From assembly GCA_049589355.1 (NCBI GenBank), contig JBAWAP010000384.1, forward strand, positions 1 to 64,000: a DNA stretch of 64,000 nt, in the 5' to 3' direction. A model generated the notes under the pieces. It searched no databases and was not told where the DNA came from. It saw only the letters and a program-made list of their open reading frames with translations. Positions 7,727 through 16,427 of this stretch are shown one piece after another; position 1 is the stretch's first letter, and each line of letters starts with the position of its first letter. Source of the DNA: JBAWAP01 sp049589355. Lineage in GTDB: Bacteria; Chloroflexota; Anaerolineae; VGOG01. The position numbers were made by a program, and so were the translations under genes.

Positions 7727-8494
7727 TTGAAACTGGTTCGATTTCTGAAGAATGACCAACCATGCTACGGCCTGATCGAGGGGGAAGCCGTCTACGCAGT
7801 CGAGGGCTCTATCTTTGGCAAGTTCCGCCAGGGGGAGAAGGTGGCCACATTGACCGAGGTCAGCCTCCTGGCCCCCTGTCAGCCTACCAAAATTCTGGCC
7901 GTGGGTCTCAACTATCGCGCCCATGCTGCTGAGTCCGGCCACGACGTGCCGTCGGAACCTCTCTTTTTCTCTAAGCCTCCTTCCTCCGTCATCGGCCCCT
8001 TCGAACCCATCGTTCACCCCGTCCTATCACAACAGGTGGACTACGAGGGCGAGCTGGCCGTGATCATCGGACAACGGGTCAGAAATGTGCGACCGGAGAA
8101 AGCGCATGGCTTCATCCTCGGCTACACTTGCGGCAACGACGTCACGGCCCGCGACCTGCAGCGGCGGGATGACCAATGGACCCGGGCCAAGGGATTCGAC
8201 ACCTTTTGCCCCCTCGGACCCTACATCGTTACCGACCTGGACCCTGGGCATCTCACCATTCAGACACGGGTAAACGGCGAAATCCGCCAGAGCACGTCCA
8301 CCGCCGACATGGTCTTCAGCGTGGCCGAGTTGATCGCCTACATCTCACAGGTTATGACCCTGGAGCCCGGCGACGTGATCCTCACCGGCACGCCGTCCGG
8401 CGTGGGGCCCTTGCAACCTGGCGATGTGGTGGAAGTGGAAATCGAAGGCATCGGAACCCTGCGCAACCCGGTGGTGAGCCAGGGCTCAGGATAG
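7727..8494 (+). CDS. Fumarylacetoacetate hydrolase family protein
   Basis: The 255-residue protein has the FAH fold, which contains acylpyruvate hydrolases, decarboxylases and hydratases of aromatic catabolism. The metal-site residues are visible in YEGELAVIIG (two Glu) and in GNDVTARDLQ (Asp), with the following KGFDTFCPLGP and LTGTPSGVGPL motifs typical of the family. The substrate cannot be decided. The start is a TTG with GAGGAGGT seven bases upstream. It follows the nucleotidyltransferase-like gene by 12 bases and may share its transcript. It converges on the MFS gene with a seven-base gap. Confidence 0.88.
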   Translation: MKLVRFLKNDQPCYGLIEGEAVYAVEGSIFGKFRQGEKVATLTEVSLLAPCQPTKILAVGLNYRAHAAESGHDVPSEPLFFSKPPSSVIGPFEPIVHPVLSQQVDYEGELAVIIGQRVRNVRPEKAHGFILGYTCGNDVTARDLQRRDDQWTRAKGFDTFCPLGPYIVTDLDPGHLTIQTRVNGEIRQSTSTADMVFSVAELIAYISQVMTLEPGDVILTGTPSGVGPLQPGDVVEVEIEGIGTLRNPVVSQGSG

Positions 8495-8501
8495 GAGCGT
8501 T

Positions 8502-9713
8502 TCACTCCCCAGACGGCTCCTTCACCGCCAAGACAACAGCCACCAGCGCGATAGCAACGCCCACCAGGTTGGCCAGGATGGGGGCCTGGAACCCGAATCG
8601 GTCGTAGAGTAGACCGCCAATGTAAGGCGCGGGGAAGCCAATCAGCCCCCGGAAGGCGGAAAGCCGCCCCATTGCCTCTCCTAATTGCTTCGTGGGTACA
8701 CTGTTGGCCAGAAGCGCCCGTAGGGCCGGCGCCCAGGTGGCGGCCACCAGCCCAAAGAGAGCATGCAGAGCGGCGAAGGCCACGAAGCTGGTACTGAAGA
8801 GCCATCCGCCGACGACGAGGATGCCTATCACCTCCGATAGGGCCAGGAAAAGCTTGGAGCCATAACGGTCTATCAGCCTCCCAATGGGCAGTTGGGAGAG
8901 CGCCCAGACTAGCGAGAGAAGGCCGGACATCATCCCCAACTGGAAGGTAGTGAAGCCGTAGGTCTCGCTCAGCATCCCGAAGAGAAGGGTTCCCCCCAGT
9001 CCCCAGACGAAGATGTCCACGGCCATGGCCCAGTAGAAACCCCGCAGTTCCCTGGGAGGCACGACCATCCTGATCAGCACTCCCTTCAGTTCGCCCAGGG
9101 GAATGTCCCTGGTCGCCCTGGTCAAGGTTTCCTCCAGGAGCCAGAGGATGAGGAGCAGGCGCAGGGCCTCCAGTCCAAAGTGCAACAGAAAGACCGGGGC
9201 GAAACCCCAGCGGTCAGCGATGAATCCGCCCAGAGCCGGGGCGAAGACACCGGGCACAATCCAAGAGGTCAACTGGAGGCTGTAGGCCAGGCCACGCTGG
9301 CCGGTTTGTGCCGACTCGGCGACCAGCGAAATCTCGGCGGGACTGGAAGCTAAAGTCGCTCCTAATAAGATTACCCCCGCCAGCAGCCATCGCCAATCGC
9401 CGAGGATAGCTGCCAGCAGGTAGAACACCATGACCAGGAGGCCCAAGAGGCTGCCCAGAGCGAGAAGGGGCTTCCTCCCCAGGCGATCGGAGAGCCAGCC
9501 ACCGATGGGCTGGATAAGGGCGGTTGTAAGTCCCCTCCTCCCACCCAGGCTCTCCAGGAGGCCAAGCGTGCTCATCGGCGCGCCCAGGCTGAGCACAAAG
9601 GGTTGCCACACGGCCTGCGTCATAGTGGAGAACAGGCCAGTCAGGAAAGAGGTGATGGCAATAACCCGCAGATTCTGGCTTATCCGGCCCCCTTTTATAC
9701 TTTTGCCTCTCAT
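8502..9713 (-). CDS. Major facilitator superfamily transporter
   Basis: The protein (403 residues) has about twelve hydrophobic segments and the MFS loop 2-3 signature GGWLSDRLGRKP (about residues 68-79), repeated in degenerate form as IGRLIDRYGSKL in the second half. It is a drug/metabolite exporter-like member, but the substrate is unknown. Its ATG overlaps the stop of the upstream winged-helix gene by four bases (ATGA), so the two are translationally coupled. Confidence 0.88.
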   Translation of the reverse strand: MRGKSIKGGRISQNLRVIAITSFLTGLFSTMTQAVWQPFVLSLGAPMSTLGLLESLGGRRGLTTALIQPIGGWLSDRLGRKPLLALGSLLGLLVMVFYLLAAILGDWRWLLAGVILLGATLASSPAEISLVAESAQTGQRGLAYSLQLTSWIVPGVFAPALGGFIADRWGFAPVFLLHFGLEALRLLLILWLLEETLTRATRDIPLGELKGVLIRMVVPPRELRGFYWAMAVDIFVWGLGGTLLFGMLSETYGFTTFQLGMMSGLLSLVWALSQLPIGRLIDRYGSKLFLALSEVIGILVVGGWLFSTSFVAFAALHALFGLVAATWAPALRALLANSVPTKQLGEAMGRLSAFRGLIGFPAPYIGGLLYDRFGFQAPILANLVGVAIALVAVVLAVKEPSGE

Positions 9714-10945
9714 CTTTTAGCAAGGGTGAAGGGGTTCTTCACGTAGGTTCCAGGGGGATATGGCTTCACCACGACCTCGACGTCTTCCCCGCTGAGGAAG
9801 CGGCCCAGCCGTTGGGCCTCGGTCATTAGGGCCTTGTTCTCGACATCCTGCCAGAGGAGCAATTCGATGGCAGCCTCTAGCTCCCGCCAGACGCCCACCG
9901 CCCTCCCATTGACCCAGACGGTGGCGAAGGCATTGCCTGCCCGGTCGAAGACCTTCTCGTAGTGCTCCGGCGCGAGAAAGCGGCGGCGATCCCGATACCC
10001 CATAAGGTAGGGATCGAGGCTGGGAAGCAAGTTGGCAGTCGGCTCTGGCCCAAGCTGGGTCTCCTGTAGCTGTTGATGATCCGTCGCCAGCATCAAATAG
10101 CCCCCGCCCAGGCCCTCAATCTCGGTCTCCACGATCTCGTCGTCCAAGGCGGACAGGGCCCTCCTTGTCTCCCCTTTGCTGAAGCCGCTCCACCAGGCGA
10201 TGTCCTCCAGGGTGGCCGGGCCAAGGGCGGCGAGGTAACTTCGCACCAAGCGAGCCTGTGCCTCATCTGGTGTGAGGGATTCCAGATCTACATCGGGCAA
10301 CCAGACAGCCAGGGAAGCGTACTCGTGCAGGGTGCTGCGCCAACTGCCGCGGGGTTTGGCCCTCACCAGAAGGCCCAGGATGCACATGCCTGGCACGATC
10401 CTCGAACCCAGGCTAAATTCACCCGCGTAGGGCTTGTCCACGTTGTACTTGACCTTGATATTGAGCTCCGGCACCAGTTCGCTCATCTCCGACACCGTGG
10501 ATGGCCCTCTGTCTGCCAGAATCTCCGCGATCCGCTGATGCAGGCGGTCCAGCGCCTCCGCTTCTTCTCCCTCTTTGCACAGCCCGGCTTGCACCAGCAA
10601 CCCGCGTGCCGCGCTCGGGAACCGCCTTTGCACTTGCTTCTTCGTGGCCTGGAAGAAGGCCGGTAGCTGGTCTGAGGGGACGATGTGCAGTGTCCTGCGC
10701 ATGGATATTACCCTAACCAGCCTTCTGTTCTCGTACAGTGCCGCATCGAGTTGCTGACGACTAAACCCTTTCACTCTGCTCCAGAGGGAGAGATAGGGGG
10801 TGAGGGCTGACGTGGCGTGCAGGGCGCAGATGTCCTCGACGACCTGCACGACATCGTCCCCCCGCGTCTCCGGAGCAAGGTGCTGCTTGCTCAACAGAAA
10901 CCAGTTGACTTGATCCGGAGTCACTGGCCTGATGCCCACGGTCAC
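9710..10945 (-). CDS. Winged-helix protein of the HTH_42 / AlkZ-like family
   Basis: The protein (about 411 residues) matches the HTH_42 group of tandem winged-helix proteins, which includes AlkZ and YcaQ, DNA glycosylases that unhook interstrand crosslinks. Visible family features are an N-terminal LLSKQHLAPETRG segment, RLVRVISMRRTLHIVP (about 80-95) and the C-terminal YDR(R)R-like DPYLMGYRDRRRFL. The catalytic QxQ/QxD pair of true AlkZ enzymes could not be located with confidence, so glycosylase activity is an inference. The GTG at 10945 overlaps the upstream stop as GTGA; a longer form starting at 10999 would overlap the previous gene by 58 bases and is less likely. Confidence 0.7.
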   Translation of the reverse strand: MTVGIRPVTPDQVNWFLLSKQHLAPETRGDDVVQVVEDICALHATSALTPYLSLWSRVKGFSRQQLDAALYENRRLVRVISMRRTLHIVPSDQLPAFFQATKKQVQRRFPSAARGLLVQAGLCKEGEEAEALDRLHQRIAEILADRGPSTVSEMSELVPELNIKVKYNVDKPYAGEFSLGSRIVPGMCILGLLVRAKPRGSWRSTLHEYASLAVWLPDVDLESLTPDEAQARLVRSYLAALGPATLEDIAWWSGFSKGETRRALSALDDEIVETEIEGLGGGYLMLATDHQQLQETQLGPEPTANLLPSLDPYLMGYRDRRRFLAPEHYEKVFDRAGNAFATVWVNGRAVGVWRELEAAIELLLWQDVENKALMTEAQRLGRFLSGEDVEVVVKPYPPGTYVKNPFTLAKR

Positions 10946-11352
10946 CCTCTGTAGACCTGTTCGTACTTGGCCCCGCACTCCCTGTGCAATTGCAGCCACC
11001 TGTCCCGCTGACGCTGGTCGGCCCAGTATGCCTCCTGCTCGTCCAGCCAGGCCTCCACGCCGATGCGCCGTATCCGCCTCAGGTTCTCCAGCACGGGCAG
11101 GTGGGTTCGCCAGATAGGGTCGTAGGCGAACTGGATGATGCGCGTGCAGGGGAAATCGTCACACTCAGCGCAGCTTTCGAGTCCCTTCTCGGTGATACAA
11201 CGATAGATGTAGCAGGCACGGCGATGAGGCCCCGCCGCGCAGTGATCGCAGTCGCAGGCGCAGCCGTGACAGGTCCTATCCAGCAAAAACTCGCTGCAGT
11301 TGCCGCAGTAGAGACCGCATGGAGCAGCGAGCTTCTTTCGATCGCTCAACAT
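10942..11352 (-). CDS. DUF3795 cysteine-rich protein (1 of 7)
   Basis: The 136-residue protein is a DUF3795 member. It has the N-terminal CGLYCGNC signature (about 12-19), a dense run of cysteines (CHGCACDCDHC), and a second cluster CAECDDFPC before a helical C-terminus containing an EAWLDEQE stretch. The cysteine spacing suggests bound metal (zinc or iron-sulphur), but no function is established for the family. It lies in a run of three such genes followed by the AlkZ-like and MFS genes, all on one strand with gaps of 13-40 bases or overlaps. Confidence 0.82.
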   Translation of the reverse strand: MLSDRKKLAAPCGLYCGNCSEFLLDRTCHGCACDCDHCAAGPHRRACYIYRCITEKGLESCAECDDFPCTRIIQFAYDPIWRTHLPVLENLRRIRRIGVEAWLDEQEAYWADQRQRDRWLQLHRECGAKYEQVYRG

Positions 11353-11364
11353 TTTGCATCCTTT

Positions 11365-11958
11365 TTACTCGGGCCTTTTCCTCAGCTTCAGGTCAACGCC
11401 AGCTTGCGAGGCCAATGCTTGGATGGACGATTTCATGGCTTTGGCCTTGGCTTTCAAGTCCAAACCATCAATCTGCTCGCTGGCCAGCATCCCCTCTATC
11501 TTGCCTATCGCCTGGCGGATCAGATCGGGAGGCATCAGGGCGCAGGCCGCACAGTAGAAGCTCATCGAGCGGCCCTCGTTGTAGTTGGCCAGGAGGTGTT
11601 CCACCAAAAGCCGTCGTTTCCGCTGCTCCTCCAGGTAGGTTTCCAGCCCGACCTCCCTGATCCTGTCCAGATTGGGGATAGCGGGCTTGTGGCTCAAGAA
11701 GCTGTCCAGTCCCTCCTCCATGCCCAGCACCCTCAGCAGCCTTTCGCAAGGATACTCGGCGCAGTCAGCGCAGGTGAAAAGCTTCCGCTTGACGACACAG
11801 CAGCGGTAGACGCTACAGTAGGAATGTTGCTCGCCCAATTGGCAGCCGAGGCACCTGCTCTGGGCCTGGGACTGATAGCGGGGGCACAACCCGCAGTAGA
11901 GGCCGCAGACACTGGCCAGGTCTCTCTCTTCCACCAAGTTTACGATCTCTGCCTCCAT
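11365..11958 (-). CDS. DUF3795 cysteine-rich protein (2 of 7)
   Basis: The protein (about 197 residues) has the signature VCGLYCGLCPRY near residue 18, a CLGCQLG motif, and the CADCAEYPC cluster, then a C-terminal extension of about 70 residues with another Cys pair (YCAAC) and a lysine-rich tail. The extension is absent from the shorter paralogues. An in-frame ATG four codons upstream (11970) is an alternative start; neither has an obvious ribosome site. Thirteen bases separate it from the next DUF3795 gene. Confidence 0.78.
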   Translation of the reverse strand: MEAEIVNLVEERDLASVCGLYCGLCPRYQSQAQSRCLGCQLGEQHSYCSVYRCCVVKRKLFTCADCAEYPCERLLRVLGMEEGLDSFLSHKPAIPNLDRIREVGLETYLEEQRKRRLLVEHLLANYNEGRSMSFYCAACALMPPDLIRQAIGKIEGMLASEQIDGLDLKAKAKAMKSSIQALASQAGVDLKLRKRPE

Positions 11959-12007
11959 ATTCGCCAGCAAAAAGCGTCAGGGAGCTTTCCACGATGCACC
12001 CTTTGCG

Positions 12008-12499
12008 TTATCCCTCTGGTTTCTCGAACGCCCGATTCCGAACTGCCTCATCTACCTGGTAACGGATGTCGGCGTAGACGACGCCACGCCGTGCCCGTTC
12101 CTCCTGCTCGCTCAGCCATTGTTCCAACCCCACAGCCTGCAGGCGCCGGTTGTCGGCGATGAGCGTGGGGTAAATGGCGTTCAGAGCCTCAATGCGGGAG
12201 CATGGGAAATCGGGGCACTGGTTGCACAGTTCCAGGCCCCGTTGCTGGACGCAAACGCGGATCTGGCAATAGGGTGGACCGCCACCAGCACGACAGCCGG
12301 GACAACCACCATTGGCGTGCAAGCCATCCAAGAAGCGCCAGAACTCGGCAAAGCCGGAGATGCCGGCTCCCCAGTCAGCCCATCCTTCCTCGGCCATCGC
12401 CTTCTGTAACGCTGTAGCCCGTTCGGGGATGCGCGATCGGGCAGCACACAACCCACAGTGCAGGCCACAGTAAGTCACGAACTCCAATCTCTTGGTCAT
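12008..12499 (-). CDS. DUF3795 cysteine-rich protein (3 of 7)
   Basis: The 163-residue protein has TYCGLHCGLCAAR at the N-terminus, a GGCPGCRAGGGPPYC motif in the middle, and the CNQCPDFPC cluster, followed by the GLEQWLSEQEERAR helix also seen in the first copy. It is the promoter-proximal gene of the five-gene run. The ATG at 12499 is chosen because GGAGG lies six bases upstream; the Met four codons earlier overlaps that site. Confidence 0.8.
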   Translation of the reverse strand: MTKRLEFVTYCGLHCGLCAARSRIPERATALQKAMAEEGWADWGAGISGFAEFWRFLDGLHANGGCPGCRAGGGPPYCQIRVCVQQRGLELCNQCPDFPCSRIEALNAIYPTLIADNRRLQAVGLEQWLSEQEERARRGVVYADIRYQVDEAVRNRAFEKPEG

Positions 12500-12771
12500 C
12501 TCAGCCTCCATAAATTCTTCTGGCCGCTCGCAGGAACATGTCGTAGCCGAATGCCCTTGGCATGCCTTTAGTCAGGGAGTTGGGAGCACCTCGGCCTGGA
12601 TCGTGCCTTCTACAAGGGTCAATAATCCCACCGTCGGCGGCCCGGTCACCACTGTCGGCGATCGCTTCAGCCTGCCGCCGCGCCGCGTCATCTTTTAGCC
12701 TTCGCCCATCGATTTTTCCCCGCGGCGTAGGCGGCAGGCGCGTGTTCTCTGCTGTGCATCGTCGTTCGGTG
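12500..12771. other. Intergenic stretch without a supported gene
   Basis: Short open stretches occur on the minus strand, one ending in MPRAFGYDMFLRAARR just before the DUF3795 start, but none has both a ribosome site and a recognisable domain. They could be remnants of a lost gene. Confidence 0.4.
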
Positions 12772-13311
12772 CTATGTCGTTCGCGCCATCAATAGTTCAT
12801 CGTAAAAGACACTGTCGTAGTAAAGGGCTTGTGGTTCGATTCCGTAAACCTGAAACCCACAGTGAGCATAGCAGCGAATCGCACGAGTATTCGTTGTGAC
12901 CACCGCTAGTTTGACAATCTTTACATCCTGAGTTCGTGCCCAATCCGCGCAAGCAGTTACGAGTCCCTCGGCAATACGAAACCCGCGCCAATCGGGTCGG
13001 ACGTACATTCCCACGATATTTGCGCTGTGCTGTATCTTGGGCGAGTTCGTGCGAGTAATGCCACACATGCCTATCACCTGTTGGTCGTGAACGGCAAAAT
13101 AAATCATGACCGCGCTATCCGTGCTGTTAAACCGAAGTCTCTCTGTCCAGAAGGTCATCGGCTTGGCAAGGTTCGCCGCGTAATCCGAGGAAAATGCCTC
13201 AGGATGATTACGCAAAGCCTCTAAGCGCAAGTCGCGATAGGCTGGGGCATCCTCCTCTCTTGCTGAACGTATTGTTACTGTTCCACGCGGAGTAGTGATA
13301 GGTGTATCCAT
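12772..13311 (-). CDS. GNAT family N-acetyltransferase
   Basis: The 179-residue protein has the GNAT fold. It shows the N-terminal VTIRSAREEDAPAYRDLR strand-helix, the acetyl-CoA-binding region around VGMYVRPDWRGFRIAEGL (the R/QxxGxG/A loop is here RGFRIA, slightly unusual), and the C-terminal TRAIRCYAHCGFQVYG typical of acetyltransferases acting on small molecules or protein N-termini. The ATG at 13311 with AAAGGA upstream is preferred; a longer reading frame from 13365 would overlap the phosphoesterase gene. Confidence 0.82.
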   Translation of the reverse strand: MDTPITTPRGTVTIRSAREEDAPAYRDLRLEALRNHPEAFSSDYAANLAKPMTFWTERLRFNSTDSAVMIYFAVHDQQVIGMCGITRTNSPKIQHSANIVGMYVRPDWRGFRIAEGLVTACADWARTQDVKIVKLAVVTTNTRAIRCYAHCGFQVYGIEPQALYYDSVFYDELLMARTT

Positions 13312-13325
13312 TGTCCTTTGCTGAT

Positions 13326-13913
13326 TCAAGTTGGAATTGGACACCGACCATAGTGCGAGCGGCATGGCAGAGAACTCGCCGCACGACGCAGAAAGACGCG
13401 CCGGGTAAGTGGTGGGCTCTTGGACAACTGAGCTTGAGCGCGCTCTGGTGTGAGGTGATAGACCGCCCCTGGACTGAAAAGCAACACATCATCATGCCAC
13501 GATAGGTATGGCCGGTGGAAATGTCCGAAAATGATGGCATCCACCTGGCTGAAGGCTCGCAACACCTGTCGCTGGAAGCCACCCCACCAGAAGCGGCGGC
13601 CAGTGAACAGTTCGTTGGAAAGCATGCTGGGCAACTCTCGCCACACTGATCGCCGACCGTGAACTAAACCAATCCGTGCCTTTCCTATCTCAATGACAGT
13701 CTTCACGGGCAGGTCGAGGGCGTCGTGATCACCCTTGACCGCCACCACCGGAGCAAGTAACCTCAACTCGTCCAACACCTCTGAGTTGGTAATGTCGCCA
13801 GCGTGCAAGATCAGATCCACATCCTGAAAGAGATGCACAATCCCCTTGGGCAGCGCAGGCAAAAACTCGGGTACGTGTGTGTCAGCAATCACTCCTATCC
13901 TGTAAGCGGCCAT
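13326..13913 (-). CDS. YfcE-type metallophosphoesterase
   Basis: The protein (195 residues) is a small calcineurin-like phosphodiesterase. The metal motifs appear in order: DTHVPE (about 11), LHAGDITN (about 36), a GDHD pair (about 62), VHGR and GHFHRP (about 132). These coordinate two metals, and family members hydrolyse phosphodiesters of nucleotides or model substrates. The C-terminal 35 residues (after FSPGAVYHL) are arginine- and serine-rich and unlike the usual family ending, so a frameshift near the 3' end is possible. The ATG at 13913 begins the AAYRIGVIADTH strand; an earlier Met is seven codons upstream. Confidence 0.82.
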   Translation of the reverse strand: MAAYRIGVIADTHVPEFLPALPKGIVHLFQDVDLILHAGDITNSEVLDELRLLAPVVAVKGDHDALDLPVKTVIEIGKARIGLVHGRRSVWRELPSMLSNELFTGRRFWWGGFQRQVLRAFSQVDAIIFGHFHRPYLSWHDDVLLFSPGAVYHLTPERAQAQLSKSPPLTRRVFLRRAASSLPCRSHYGRCPIPT

Positions 13914-13943
13914 CGGTAACTCTTTATGCGCCACTGCCTCACG

Positions 13944-14627
13944 TCATCGTCCCCGCGCCCGGCCCATAAGGGCGATAGTTCCTGGGTAAACGCGCTCCTC
14001 GACCACGTCGAACCCCACACTCGCCAGCAACACCATCAACTCATCCCTGGTGTACTTTCGAGCCCGCTTGCTCCTGCTGGCCAGCACTTTGAGTTTCCAG
14101 AAGATGAGCCTGGGCAACGTCGTCTTCAGCTTCTTTTTCAGTGCTGCCGTCTGTGAACTATCCACGGCCATGACCAGGAATAGGCCATCGGGCTTCAGCA
14201 CACGCCTGATCTCGCGCAGAAAGCGCGGCGGACTGGCAACACACTGGAGGGCATGTATGCAGATAACGTGGTCGAATGACTTGGCAGGGAAACGCAGATC
14301 GCGGTTAAAATCCGCTTGCTCAAACGTAACGGACGCCTGTGGAAGCCGCGCCGCTTTTGTGCTGGCTTTCTTCAGCATCCCCAGTGCGAAATCAATGCCC
14401 ACGACGTCGAATCCGACCTCTGCCAGCGCCAGGGCATAGTTGCCGGTGCCACATCCAATATCGAGCACCCGTTCGTTGTCGCGCCGACGGTAGCTGGTCA
14501 ACCAGGCAACCGTCGCTTGGATGTCTTCCCGAGTTTCGGGAAGCTGAAGATAGTCATCCCAGGTATAGCTGTGCAGACTCCAGAACACACGCTCAAGCCA
14601 GTAAAATGGGCGCCTGTTCTTCGGCAT
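13944..14627 (-). CDS. Class I SAM-dependent methyltransferase
   Basis: The protein (about 227 residues) has the seven-strand methyltransferase fold. Motif I is VLDIGCGTGNYALAL (about 55-69), the acidic motif II is VVGIDFALGML, and the post-motif CIHALQCVASPPRFLREI resembles Methyltransf_11 enzymes such as UbiE-like ones. The substrate is unknown. The reading frame stays open to 14861, but that upstream part overlaps a decayed peptidase fragment in another frame, so the ATG at 14627 is preferred even though its ribosome site is weak. Confidence 0.8.
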   Translation of the reverse strand: MPKNRRPFYWLERVFWSLHSYTWDDYLQLPETREDIQATVAWLTSYRRRDNERVLDIGCGTGNYALALAEVGFDVVGIDFALGMLKKASTKAARLPQASVTFEQADFNRDLRFPAKSFDHVICIHALQCVASPPRFLREIRRVLKPDGLFLVMAVDSSQTAALKKKLKTTLPRLIFWKLKVLASRSKRARKYTRDELMVLLASVGFDVVEERVYPGTIALMGRARGR

Positions 14628-14650
14628 AGCTGTACTTGCTTTTGCCTCTC

Positions 14651-14796
14651 TCAAAAACTCACAGTTCGATATTTCGCCCGGCAGGGATGGCCTTCGGCGA
14701 TTTCCAACTTTCGCTGGCCTGGACGTCCAACGACTGACTATAGCGTTCCGAACTTGCGCTCGGGGAAGTGGGCCCCGTGGGAGCAGACCAACTCCT
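14651..14796 (-). pseudogene. C-terminal relic of a C45-family acyltransferase
   Basis: In one minus-strand frame this stretch reads LVCSHGAHFPERKFGTL, an in-frame TAG, then SVVGRPGQRKLEIAEG and a short tail. It matches almost residue for residue the end of the intact C45-type gene at 27112-28101 (LVCSHGAHFPDRKFGTLW), with TAG standing where the intact copy has Trp. The rest of the gene is gone. It is a clear pseudogene remnant. Confidence 0.85.
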
Positions 14797-14817
14797 GCTA
14801 CTCCTTGTTGCCTGGCA

Positions 14818-15582
14818 TCAATGCTCGGCGTCAACTGGAATGAGCTGCCGTGGCTTCCCATCGGGCCACAACATCACCCGGCCAGCTAGCGTATTGTCTC
14901 GGATGAACATGATGACCACCTCGGCGACCTCATCAGGCTGGATCAGAACAGGTGGAGGAGGAAAGTCAAGGGCTACGAGCTTATCTGGCGTCGTCGTAGC
15001 TAAGTAACGCTGCACCGCCGGCGTCTCGACCCAACCCGGGCAGATGCAGTTCACACGGATGCCGGCTTCTTTGAGGTAACCCAACGCGGCGGTGAGGCGC
15101 ACTACGCTCGCCTTGCTGGCTGCGTACTCCGGGGCATCGTACGGTCGGTATCCGATCCCCGCCATTGAAGAGATATTGATAATCGCCCCGCCTCCACGCT
15201 TGCGCATGGCCTGCATGCCAAACTGGATGCCCAGCATGACGCCGCGCAAGTTGACGTCGAGCGTGCGGCTCCAGTGACCGGGTTCCGCTTCAGGAAAATA
15301 TGGCTCAGGAGCGATGCCAGCGTTGTTCACGAGAATGTCCAGGCCCCCGAAGCGTTGCTCTACAAAGGCGATCATGGCCTGCACGTCTGCCTCGACCGCC
15401 ACATCGGCCAGAACCAAGGCAGCGCGGCCACCATCTGCCTCAATTTGACGCACCGTCTCTGCGCCGCCATCTTGATCTATGTCGGCAACGACAACTGCTA
15501 CGCCTTCGCGTGCTAGTCGGGTAGCTATCACACGGCCGATACCAGCAGCAGCTCCGGTAACGAGTGCAACTTTATCTTTCAT
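14818..15582 (-). CDS. Short-chain dehydrogenase/reductase
   Basis: The 254-residue protein is a classical SDR. It has the NAD(P)-binding TGAAAGIG motif (about 9-16), D60-region VLADVAV, NNAGIA, the catalytic Ser in INISSMAGIG, and YAASK (Tyr-x-x-x-Lys) near residue 150. An acidic residue after the second strand (VADID) suggests NAD preference. The substrate is unknown. AGGAG before the ATG at 15582 supports that start over the Met six codons upstream. The stop lies just upstream of the decayed C45 fragment. Confidence 0.88.
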   Translation of the reverse strand: MKDKVALVTGAAAGIGRVIATRLAREGVAVVVADIDQDGGAETVRQIEADGGRAALVLADVAVEADVQAMIAFVEQRFGGLDILVNNAGIAPEPYFPEAEPGHWSRTLDVNLRGVMLGIQFGMQAMRKRGGGAIINISSMAGIGYRPYDAPEYAASKASVVRLTAALGYLKEAGIRVNCICPGWVETPAVQRYLATTTPDKLVALDFPPPPVLIQPDEVAEVVIMFIRDNTLAGRVMLWPDGKPRQLIPVDAEH

Positions 15583-15610
15583 ATCAACTCCTATGGCCAA
15601 AAAACATCTC

Positions 15611-16411
15611 TTACAAAGTCAGGCCATGCTTCTCGGCGAGCATCCGCGCCCTGGCCATCAGCGCGTCGTGATAGGGCTTGCGGTTGGCGGCGATGTGGCG
15701 GTATCCCTCCACCAGGTCGGGGTAATGCCTCTCCAGCACCCTCCTGACCTTGCCCCAGATCGCGCCGCTCAGTTTCATGCTGTCCACGAAAATGTAGGAG
15801 ACACCCGCCCGCGCCAGTTCTCCGAAGAGGGCATCCATTTGCTCCTCTCCGTCTGAGAGGAAGGGCAGAAGCGGCCCGCAGAAGGCCCAGGTTCTGATCC
15901 CCGCACTCGCCAGCTCTGCCAGGGTTACCAGGCGGGCTGGAACAGGCGAGGAGCGGGGCTCAAACACGCGCCGCACCTCCTCGTCGAGAGTGGCGATGGT
16001 GAAGCCTATTTCTATGTCAGGGAGACGGAGAAGGAGGTCGAGGTCGCGCAGCACCAGGTCGGATTTGGTGAGGATGGAGACGGGAAAATCGCAGGCGGTG
16101 AGCACCTCCAGGCAGGCGCAAGTGATTTGATACTTCCTCTCCAGCGGCTGGTAGGGGTCGGTTACCGTGCCAATGGCGATGTTACCCCTCTTGGCTCGCC
16201 TCATCTGTCGGGCCAGCACCTCCGCTGCGTTGATCTTGGCGTCCACAAAGGTGCCCCAGTCCTCTTTGTGGCCGGTGAAGCGCTTCATGAAGATGGCGTA
16301 GCAGTAGACGCAGCCGTGGCTGCAGCCGACGTAGGGGTTGATGGCATAGTCAACCCCCTCGATGCCCGATTTGGTGAGGATGGACTTGCAGTTTATTTCC
16401 TTTACGATCAC
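15611..16411 (-). CDS. Radical SAM protein, SPL/Rv2578c-like
   Basis: The protein (about 266 residues) carries the radical SAM cluster CSHGCVYC (CxxxCxxC, about residues 33-40) preceded by YAINPYVGC, the pattern of spore-photoproduct-lyase-like radical SAM proteins of unknown substrate. Other family features are the IGTVTDPYQPLERKY segment and ILTKSDLVLRD. It would use a 4Fe-4S cluster and S-adenosylmethionine to make a 5'-deoxyadenosyl radical. A GTG at 16411 with GGAAAG upstream fits the family N-terminus; longer versions would overlap the toxin gene just upstream. Confidence 0.82.
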   Translation of the reverse strand: MIVKEINCKSILTKSGIEGVDYAINPYVGCSHGCVYCYAIFMKRFTGHKEDWGTFVDAKINAAEVLARQMRRAKRGNIAIGTVTDPYQPLERKYQITCACLEVLTACDFPVSILTKSDLVLRDLDLLLRLPDIEIGFTIATLDEEVRRVFEPRSSPVPARLVTLAELASAGIRTWAFCGPLLPFLSDGEEQMDALFGELARAGVSYIFVDSMKLSGAIWGKVRRVLERHYPDLVEGYRHIAANRKPYHDALMARARMLAEKHGLTL

Positions 16412-16427
16412 GTCGTGCTTTCCATGG

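Noticed and set aside
12500..12771. PhnG-like or other small gene on the minus strand
   Set aside because: Only weak resemblance of a short stretch; frames are interrupted and no start with a ribosome site exists.
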